Origin: Sipunculus nudus
Lineage: Eukaryota > Annelida > Sipuncula > Golfingiida > Sipunculidae
DNA length: 64,000 nt
Assembly (NCBI GenBank): GCA_026874595.1
Contig: CM049321.1
Location: 47,671,797-47,735,796, forward strand
Reading direction: 5' to 3'
In this document: in pieces, positions 55,725 through 64,000 of the stretch
Position numbering within the stretch: position 1 is the first letter of the stretch
Layout: every line of letters begins with the position of its first letter
Program-made: the position numbers and the translations under genes
Notes under the pieces: generated by a model
What the model saw: the letters and a program-made list of their open reading frames with translations, nothing else
What the model was told of the DNA's origin: nothing
The model's database searches: none

Positions 55725-58700
55725 CTGAAAAATATAAATGTTGAAATTTTATAATTTTAATAACAGTTGTTGTGCCAATTGATCAATTATACCGGTAAAT
55801 GGTCGTTCTTCTTCATAAGCGATTAAACTAGTTGCTTTTCCGTGTAATCGATCTTAAACGATTCTGTATGCGCATACATAAATCTATATTCTCTGCATCG
55901 CCATATACTATAAAGCCTCAGGCAGCTACGCTTTCCGAGACCTTGATGCAGCGAACCGCCCGCGCGTCTATTTCATGAATAATGCCAGTAAGTATTCGGG
56001 CTAAAATCACAACTGTTAAACAAGTCCGACGAACAAATACACGATTCACACGGCGTATGAACAAGAACATGTGCACCAGAAACAGGACAGGCTTGTATAT
56101 GGCATTATTTGATTGGTCAGATTGTCGATACCCTCCCGGTGGTTGCTAAACGTTCGGTCTAAACATCGCACCCTATGTGCTCGGGGAGCAGCACAGAACA
56201 TGTGCACTTGAGTCACTTGTTTGGTTCAATTGCCTTGTTCATTATTCATGAAATAGACGCCAGAGCGACTCGCTTGGTCAAGGTACCGGAAAACGAAGCT
56301 GCCAAAAGCGCGAGTGTATGATAATGATCATCTGTGAAATAATCTCAGAAACGCCGGTCAGGTGGGACACAAAGTTGTTTAAGCAATTGTTAAAAATGGA
56401 TTTTGAGCAGTCACATCTGATTTCTGACGACACATAATGTCATCTGCTAATGTGTAGGTCTTGTCAGCTGCAGCACCCATGGAATAACGAACATCCAAGT
56501 GTTCTTTCAGGATCAAGAGGGCAACGGGACCGTCAAATATTGAAAAGTAATAGCCTTAGGAATTACAAGAAATGATCAATTAATAATCAAATACTGGTTG
56601 CTTTTTTTCTGTTAATCATCTAGATTGATTTCAAAACCAAATACTTATCATTTCACGGATTTAATGAAAATTATAACATATTTGTTTTATTATTAGTGTT
56701 TGATGAAACCATGACTATGGGGTATGGACCGTATGGTGATAACAAAATGTTACGATTGTAATTAGGATTTGCGTGCTCGAAATGGAGCTGTTTCGGAGTG
56801 TCGCCCTCTAGCGTCAAAAATAGGAACTATTCTTTTTTCTCAAGAGAAAAAATACAAGCTTCAACAGATAATGATATCTCCGTGATGACAGCTTATAATT
56901 GTTGTCTGTTTAGGTAATAAAGACTCGTTAGGAATACTCTGAGCTCATATTCGTAGGTTGATCATAAATCTCAAATTCCAGAAAGTGTTTTGATATTTTT
57001 ATCACGGCGCACTCAAAGCATGCGTAGCGTCACCTAGCGGCAGGTAGAAATTTTGTCCTTTATGGTTGCCAATCTCCTGGTTGTCATGCTTTATTGAGCC
57101 ACTATGATTTCTCTTTCATGAATTATAATAAACAAGGCAACTGAGCCGATCAAATGGTTTGCGTATAATTCCTTTACGAACCACTTAAAAACAAATATGT
57201 TGTAATATTAAGATTAACGGCCTCGTAATATAATACATATATCGAGAATCGGACGAATTTAATAAAAGCTTGTAAACCTATCAAGTTTCCGGTGCGTGTG
57301 TTCTTGTTCATAAGGCAAGTGAAAAGTCTGACTCCTGTATACTGTTTACTTTTGTCACACCACATTTGATTTGATTGGAAAGTATTATTCCAGGCCCCAT
57401 CTAGTGCAGGCTTGCTCATAGTTCCTGAAATAGCAAGCCGAGTGGCTCAGAGAAGCAAGGTCTGTGGAAGCGTAGCTGAGAGAGCCTTGCTTTAGGAAGA
57501 TGGTTTACTTTGTTTACATTCGTTCCTTATAAAGTAGTTTCTCAAGAAATGACACTCACCTGTGGGATAATGTTCATCTGTTCCATATCTTGTATATTTA
57601 CGGAGTCCGTGACACCATGGAGGCGAAGGTGTTGTAAGAGTGAAGCAAAACGCTGCGCCTCCTCGCGTTCGATGAGGGAATTAGACTTAGGGAGGCTGTT
57701 AAAGTACACCTGTACTGTGTTTACTGACGGCATCAGTTGAATGGACGGATTCAGTTGTAGGAAAATCCATGTGGCTACAGTCCGGAACACCGCGAACTCA
57801 CTCGGGGCAAAGAGCCTGGAGATATAAAGATAAAATACTGTTGTATGACGTCATCTGGAAAGATCCAACAGAAATAATTATAAATGTTTGTGTGACTGTA
57901 AACACATAATTATTGAAAACGCATGATTGGGCCATAGGATTTTTTGTTGCATAATGAGGTTTTTACAAGGAAGGATTCGTCTTATTCCATACGCTGTGCA
58001 CTTCTTTGTGGTTTTATAACATTTCTTACACTTATGCATTCCAGTCAACCACTGCTTGCGCGCAGAGCATAAATTTGCAGTAAACTGTCACCAGGGGCGC
58101 AGTGCATTTCTAGCGTCAATGCAAGCGTTCAAATGTCTCTAATACCCCGCAATGCCAAGCTTTCATTGGTCGAGACCAATGGCCGAAGACCTTGGCACAA
58201 AGGCAGCTCAAGCAGTAGTTAAATGGAATTAATAAGGGAATGCAATGAGACACCTGCGATACGAATGTGCATACGTCGATACAGTATAGTGGAGGCAGGT
58301 GCTCTCTGGGATGTATATGATCTGCATGGGTACATTGACAGAAGTCAAGACGGATTTGGGGGGGGGGGGGGGATTGCCCCTTTCTCGACCTACAATTTTG
58401 GAAATAGAACAATAAGCTCTTAATACAGAACAATAATACCGGATTTCTCATCATTATGTATCTTAAACTTCCCCAGATTGCACCATTGAGGCATAAATTT
58501 TCAAAATGTTTATACATTCTGTGGAGGAGGGGGGGGGGGGGGGACAGAAACCTCAGTCACAGGTGCCAGAATGATTCTTGACGAAACAAAAACATACCGA
58601 ATAAGCTTAACCTTCCCCAGATTGCACCATTGAGGCATAAATTTTCAAAATATTTATACATTCTGTGGAGGGGGGAAACTCCTTCCTTACCCCCCCCCCC

Positions 58701-61365
58701 CCCTTTCTAAAACTGTGCATCCATCTCTGGAGACCGTGCATGGGTGTAAACAGAAACCTCAGTCACAGGTGCCAGAATGATTCTTGTTAAAACAAAAACA
58801 TACAGATGAGAAAACGGTCCGAGTTTGTCAGCAGATATAGCCACATTCGACCTCACAGAAATAAACAGGCGAGCTTGTTGTGCTTTTTATATCCATTCGT
58901 CAAGATATTCATTTAGTGTGAGCGTTAACAAATACTGAATAATTGATCGGTACACAGAGGTTAAGACATATACATTGACCACATGAATAAAAGATGACTG
59001 GTTACCACTGGCCTACCCCCCGGTGGCTTATCCCGGTATCGACATGCCACGCATATCAAGCGTTCGTGTATAAGTTATAGTGACCGCTCAGGCAACAAAA
59101 CATTACCCGGTTACCGTACCTCATGCAAAAGTATGCCGCACAATTTTAGACAAAGAGAAAACTGGTGGATAAACTAAGATCAAGGACATATACTTTCAAG
59201 ATAAATACCTCCATATTTTGGTGATCTATTCACAGGTTGTGATAGGCCAAGCTTATATATTAGATTTTATTATTGTATATCCTGGGTAATTAGTATAACA
59301 AATTCTAGAATAAATAAAACAGTTTCCTGTGTATGCCATCTGTGATGATGGGAACTTTTCAGTAACAATATAAGTGTTGAAGACACATACGGAAATGTGT
59401 TCACTCATTGTACAATACACTTTTGGATTCGGAGAAAGTGCCTCCAGAACAAAAGCCATTTAAAATCCTTATTCAGCTACTTTGGAAGGAGAATCAACGC
59501 TTAAGTCACAGCAATATGACAAAATGGACCCTTGGGCCGAACAAACAGTTTATAATAGAAAGTGGTCAGGGAGCTCATATACACCTCCTGAAAGATTCTA
59601 ATCCGATTTCGGTGTCAGGTCAATGTTTGTCACGGTCCACTTACTACAAGTATGGATCACATTTGAGCACTGCACGCTAGGATAAAGGCGGTCCAACTAT
59701 CAGTGACGAGCTCTGGTCCTCAGTTCAGGATAAATAAACTGCCCTGACTTACAATGGTGAAGAATACCTTTAAATATATTATACTTTATAGGGCGCCATA
59801 TTACTTAAAAAATTATATTTTATCCGTGGGTGTTACCCTTATAATGCGAAAAGGTTTTAAAAATCATTCATAACCTTCTTAATAAATATGCAAAAAAAAC
59901 AAGGACAAAAAAGTGATACTACTCGCTGAGGTATGTGACTTTTGAGTGTATTGTAGGCATAAGAGAATTATTCATCTTTTATACAAGTGAAACTTAAGTA
60001 GAGGGCGCTGTTGCGTGGTGCATTATTTAAGGCAAATTTCATTCAGAACTCCAAGCAAGACACAGCAGCATTTGATTTCGTTTCTTACCTGTTTGACTGG
60101 AGCAGCCTCTCGAGCAGGGACTGTGAGATCTGCCGGAGCTGGATATGCCATGACATCTGAGGTACGAGGTTCAATTCCAACCAACTCTCGCAAGCTGTCC
60201 TGACACGATCTTGTTTGTACGACTGCGCCACCTCGTGGTAACCACAGACAGTTTGCACTGATATATTGTCTAACATTATTTTATTACACCCCTCCAACAG
60301 TTTCCGGAACCTAAGTGTCTTCGCAGCTGCCATCACACCTACGACATCATCAGGATCTACTTCGACGTCCTCATGGTATAAGTTACCTAGAGCCACCGCC
60401 AGGGAGCGCCTCGTCACACGAGGGTCCGTGATGTTTAAAGTGAGCATCGTGATGCTATTAATTTTCCTAGTACACACATGTTTCGGGTGACTGAGAGGAC
60501 TATCTGGGGTTTCAGCAACCGGAACGGGATCAAATGTAATTCTGGTCGAGTCGACCTCAGTTGAATTGTCGTAAAATTGTGACTTTTTCACGTGTTCATC
60601 CAAGGTTTCGGAGTCCTTGTTTTTGTAATACTCTCTGGGCGAAGGGAGATCCCCGGCTGTTAGCATCTCTGACAGTGTCCCTGATTTTTGCAGGAAAGGT
60701 CTGTGTAATTCCCAGTTCATATCAAGCGCCCGAAGGAGGACATCTGGTCCTGATAACGTGTTACTCCTCTTTGAGTGGTACAAAAACACATCCATCGGTT
60801 TACTGGAGCGTAAACGCGGCAGCATGGAACTTCGCTGTCGTGTGGATGCCGAACTGTTCCCCACCTTAGCGGGAGCCGTCCGAGGGGGTGTCGTATAATC
60901 GGGATGGTGTATAGTTTTTATCATCGGTTGTGATCTTAGGTTCAGCGGGGTAGATCCACGACTCAGCATGCCCGGTTCCCTGACTTCCGGTTTGGAGAAT
61001 TGGAATAACTGTTCTGAATCACTGTTGACAGTGGATCTTTTCCCTTCAGCAGTGATGATTCGTATGGCGGATTGTGGATATGACGATGAGGTTGCTTTAA
61101 TGGCCTGACGGGTCCCAAGGAGGTCGCTTCCTAAAGATTGTGGTAAACGCCATCGGTTTGTTGAACCTACTTGCCTACGTACGCGGTCCCGTCCAGTTTC
61201 TCTGTACCGATCGGGCTGTTTTCCGTCCACCACCACACCCATCAATGCAGTGTATGGCGCAGTCAGCATTGCTTGCGGGTACTGCTGTGCTGCCCGTGGT
61301 ACAGACGGCGGGAGGGTTGGTAGAAGCGGTCCTTTGGATGGTATCATCTCTACTGCAACGTCCAT
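55248..61365 (-). CDS. BTBD16: BTBD16 / germ-cell-less-like BTB-BACK protein, 3 exons, 669 residues
   Basis: Complement of 60089-61365, 57560-57815 and 55248-55724; 2010 nt with stop, frame kept at both junctions. Residues about 207-238 (PDVLLRALDMNWELHRPFLQ) match the first half of a GMCL-type BTB domain. After a non-conserved insert of about 65 residues, 306-365 give its second half (SLAVALGNLYHEDVEVDPDD), followed by a BACK-like region (DNISVQTVCGYHEVAQSY). Exons 2 and 3 (ATWIFLQLNPSIQLMP; FRALQAGGDMHTRG) match BTBD16 as I recall it. Such proteins can be CUL3 adaptors, but BTBD16 function is poorly known. The first about 200 residues are low-complexity and longer than in vertebrate BTBD16. 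Confidence 0.8.
55725..57559. other. BTBD16-like intron 2 with a TIR element at 55921-56303
   Basis: 55921-56303 has about 55 bp inverted ends (GGCAGCT-CGYTTTCCG ... CGTCTATTTCATGAATAATG). The 60 bp before it (TATGCGCATACATA...AAAGCCTCAGGCAG) recurs at about 46150-46195, so this is a dispersed family. The rest has no gene. Confidence 0.65.
57560..57815 (-). CDS. BTBD16: BTBD16-like exon 2
   Basis: Acceptor ATATCTCCAG, donor CCACAG/gtgagt; 256 nt, phase 2 in and phase 0 out. Encodes LFAPSEFAVFRTVATWIFLQ, then LNPSIQLMPSVNTVQVYFNS and LQHLRLHGVTDSVNIQDMEQ, a GMCL/BTBD16-type helical block after BACK. Confidence 0.83.
57816..60088. other. BTBD16-like intron 1 with a tandem repeat and G/C runs
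   Basis: 58462-58803 holds a tandem duplication (see its own entry). A run of G lies at about 58359-58371. The rest is AT-rich with no gene. Confidence 0.6.
58462..58803. repeat. Tandem duplication broken at poly(G)/poly(C)
   Basis: Units start at 58462 and 58606 (TTCCCCAGATTGCACCATTG...). Unit 1 jumps from its G run straight to ACAGAAACCTCAG, while unit 2 has about 85 bp between, including a C run. This suggests a deletion in unit 1 between the G run and the downstream sequence. Confidence 0.85.
60089..61365 (-). CDS. BTBD16: BTBD16-like exon 1: N-terminal tail, BTB, start of BACK
   Basis: ATG at 61365-61363 is the first Met of the long open frame (MDVAVEMIPSKG); Met 7 is an alternative start. 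425 codons plus 2 nt. Donor AACAG/gtaaga (phase 2). The + strand frames here are shadows. Confidence 0.82.
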
Positions 61366-61446
61366 CCTGCTCGATAGCGGAGCGACAACTAAATACGCGC
61401 TACGTCGAGCTGCCCGTCCAAGACCCCCTGCATGCGCTCAAGTTTG

Positions 61447-61472
61447 GTTGCCGTAACGACGTGACGTCACGT
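61447..61472 (-). promoter_or_regulatory. CRE palindrome upstream of the BTBD16-like gene
   Basis: ACGTGACGTCACGT (61459-61472) is a perfect 14 bp palindrome containing the full CREB/ATF site TGACGTCA, about 95 bp before the ATG. Next to it, GTTGCCGTAAC (61447-61457) loosely resembles an RFX X-box half pair. Placement fits a proximal promoter; the role is inferred. Confidence 0.6.
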
Positions 61473-64000
61473 TAATTGTCCCCACGAGCAAAAGCCGCAA
61501 CGTCCCTTGGTGACATATCACGCAGAACAGTGAATAATAAACGCTGATTGCCCGGGCCTTGCCTCCCTGATTACAAACAGCTGATTATGAATTAATCCTG
61601 CATGTTTTAGCCGCCCAGTCAACCTAGCTAAACGTTAACCCGATGTATAATATAAATAAGCTAGGCTTTGGGATTTGCGCTGCCACAAGCCACGACGGCG
61701 CTCTGCCCGACATATAACTCCTTATGCATTCGCTGATTGGGCTTCTAATGAAAACTTTGACACGGTATAATCCTAATCGGCTGCCCAAGTGGAGCGAACG
61801 CGCTACCATTAATCCCTACAACGAGGTACAAGCAAGCTCTAAGGGGAGTTGTACATAATTCATACAGCCGCTGATCTAACTGGCCAATTACACGTAAACG
61901 TGCTGTATACGTTAAGTGGCCCCCACGGGCAGAAAGCATTCGACCTTGCAAAACTGTGTAAGAGGTATTCACGCTGACCGTATTGCTGTATTGTATTTAG
62001 GTATTGGCATTGCCTCTGTCACTTGGTATGGTTCTATTAATATCACAGACGTGGTATTTATGAGGTATATTTGATCTGTATGTTACCCGTATAGAGCTAT
62101 CGATGTTTTTGTATTTTATAACAAAACATTGTAAACCCCCATCTTGAAGGCATTGCATTTATTTGGATTTTGATTGTCTCCGTCACTGAAATGATTTCTC
62201 ACCTATTATACACATTTCCTCAATAAATTTACTCATCTATGATAATGTTTACAATTTTAAATTAACATGTCATACAAAGTTTACCGGTGCTATAATGGTT
62301 CTATATTGCCATGACCCCTTTCCTAATGTAGCCTGGATGTACTTTAGGTTGGGTGCCCTACGGTCGTTGGTAGTTAGGGGGTTTGAGAAACTCACATAAT
62401 AGTCATTTATTATCATTATAAATATTATTTATAATATTTATTATTTTATTCATCATTATCTATCATCATGATTTAATACTCTTCAGTTTCTTTGTTTTCC
62501 TGTGAAAATTTGATAAATAAAGTTCCCGATATCTCTAGATATATAAATTATCACACGTCTGTAGATTAAATTGCGCGGTTATGATAATTGATGTTAAAAT
62601 GAATGATATTGTAATATTAAAAAAAAATTACTTCCATACTATAATGTTCTAAACAGACATTTATTGTCTGTAAAGTTTTTTCCCAATACTTCATGCAAAG
62701 TCGGATGGGGGGGGGGGGGGGGGGGGCATGGCCCCCTACGGTACCCATTGGCTACGGCCCCGCTGCATGTCAAGGTTGATTGTTAAGAAAGTTTACTTTA
62801 TAGTATATGAATAAGACCATATATTACATATTATAATTATATTTTATTTAAGCCCAGTTATTGCCCCAGGATAAAACGGTACGACACAAAATTTAAATTA
62901 CTTTTAGTCCGTCTGTGACCTCTCGTTTTTATACATAGGCCCCCGGAAGCTATATAGGGAACTGGCATCTTAATTGGGGAGAATAAAAACCAAACCTATT
63001 AAAGATGCTTCAAAATTATAATTTATATTTGCACGACTTATGCATAACTTTATTCTCAACTTGAAAGTTGGTTTATTCTATGAAATAAAACCGCAAATCC
63101 ATACTATTATACTGCGTTATTGAACCCTATTGTACGTTTATATACGTATATCCTGACTCGAAATACATTACCGCCGTCATGTCTTGGGTTAAACGTAGAA
63201 GAAAAATTGCTTAACGGGGCCATTTCTAAAATAATTTATCCTGACATGTATACGTTTGTGGGTATAATTAGGTTATCTCATATGTGCGTGAAATTTAAAC
63301 ATTAATATATAAACCATTTGCATATTTTCCATAGTAAATTAAATTTTGACGTTTTATTGATACGCTAAACACTCAAACCGTAAAAAATACATATGAGAGA
63401 AAGTTCACGAAAAAGTTGCAATATCAAGGGATATTTTTTCCATATACAGAACATTACAAGAGCACGATATCATCATGTTACATTCACGATAAATGTCAGC
63501 AACATTTGGAATAATATAGCGTGGATTTCCGTATTATTGAAAAAAATAGGTAATAATATTTGTACCGCTGACTAGCGGGGCGCGGTCAGGGGCTCATTAT
63601 TAATTGATTAATTATTATGACTGGTAAATTACCAAGTAATTAACCGTGTGATCGCCTGACGGCACACATAGAGCCAATTATTGGGTAAATTTCCCTCGGA
63701 CCGCCAGGCACGTCTAAACAAGGAACGTGTATCATAATATCGCCGTCACAACAAAGGCGGATCTACATCGGTAGCCATGGTACATTTTATGAAAATTTTA
63801 GAACTGTACAAAATTATAATGAGTGTTTCGTGGTCAGAGTAAAATGTTGTTTTTGGGCCCAGCTATGAAACATTTTACATCATGAAAGTTTGTTTTGAGT
63901 TTGTGTCGACATAACTAAAACAAATCGTATATGATATAAAAATTATCAATGAAACCATGTATTTTATATCTAATTATTAAAGGAAATTTGTAAACTCATA
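61473..64000. other. Upstream of BTBD16-like gene, no gene seen
   Basis: 61540-61980 holds four spaced CGCTGA motifs in similar contexts, possibly a degenerate array. A run of about 20 G is at 62706-62726 beside a repeat-like end (CATGGCCCCCTACGG). The remainder is AT-rich and featureless; short frames are not supported. Confidence 0.5.

Overview
This is a window of invertebrate nuclear DNA. The genes are short exons separated by long AT-rich introns, with GT/AG splice sites, AATAAA signals, many (TA)n microsatellites, long poly(G)/poly(C) tracts and nested transposons. The gene content and the hairpin-ended, tandem-repeat-bearing elements suggest a marine lophotrochozoan, most likely a bivalve mollusc. 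That assignment is inference only, because no taxonomic marker is present.

Three genes can be read. (1) Positions 192-24843, + strand: the 3' part (10 exons, 962 codons, no frameshift) of an ANKIB1-type Ariadne-family RBR E3 ubiquitin ligase. It enters in the Rcat/RING2 domain, continues through the Ariadne helical domain, and ends in a long tail with a Cys/His cluster and three ubiquitin-interacting-motif-like helices. (2) Positions 44875-46686, + strand: two exons encoding one CARD domain of 96 residues, possibly a CARD-only adaptor, with a possible 5' UTR exon at 41108-41314. (3) Positions 61365-55248, - strand: a three-exon, 669-residue BTB/BACK protein of the BTBD16 / germ-cell-less type. 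Genes 2 and 3 converge.

Layout. 1-6761: ANKIB1 exons plus a structurally complete DIRS-type tyrosine-recombinase retrotransposon (1324-6761) with inverted terminal repeats, an internal complementary region and decayed RT/RNase H/recombinase frames. 7-10 kb: a MITE, exon 3, a 23 x 40 bp minisatellite that starts at the exon 3 splice donor, and exon 4. 10-15 kb: nested hairpin-ended elements (families A, B and C below). 15-25 kb: the remaining ANKIB1 exons with intronic duplications and MITEs. 25-41 kb: intergenic DNA with hairpins, two more B copies, a 2 kb foldback element inside a TA microsatellite and an inverted duplication. 40.6-44.5 kb: a hAT-type MITE with an 8 bp target duplication and a 1.2-1.3 kb tandem duplication. 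44.8-50.5 kb: the CARD gene, whose intron holds a heat-shock-element plus TATA module. 50.8-55 kb: repeats. 55-61.5 kb: BTBD16-like gene with a CRE palindrome just upstream. 61.5-64 kb: no gene seen.

The strongest unusual themes are repeats anchored exactly on splice sites of one gene, three families of hairpin-ended elements that share a GGTGGCGCCACC palindrome and TT flanks (with an empty-site comparison possible inside this window), and an intronic HSF-type promoter module in the CARD gene.
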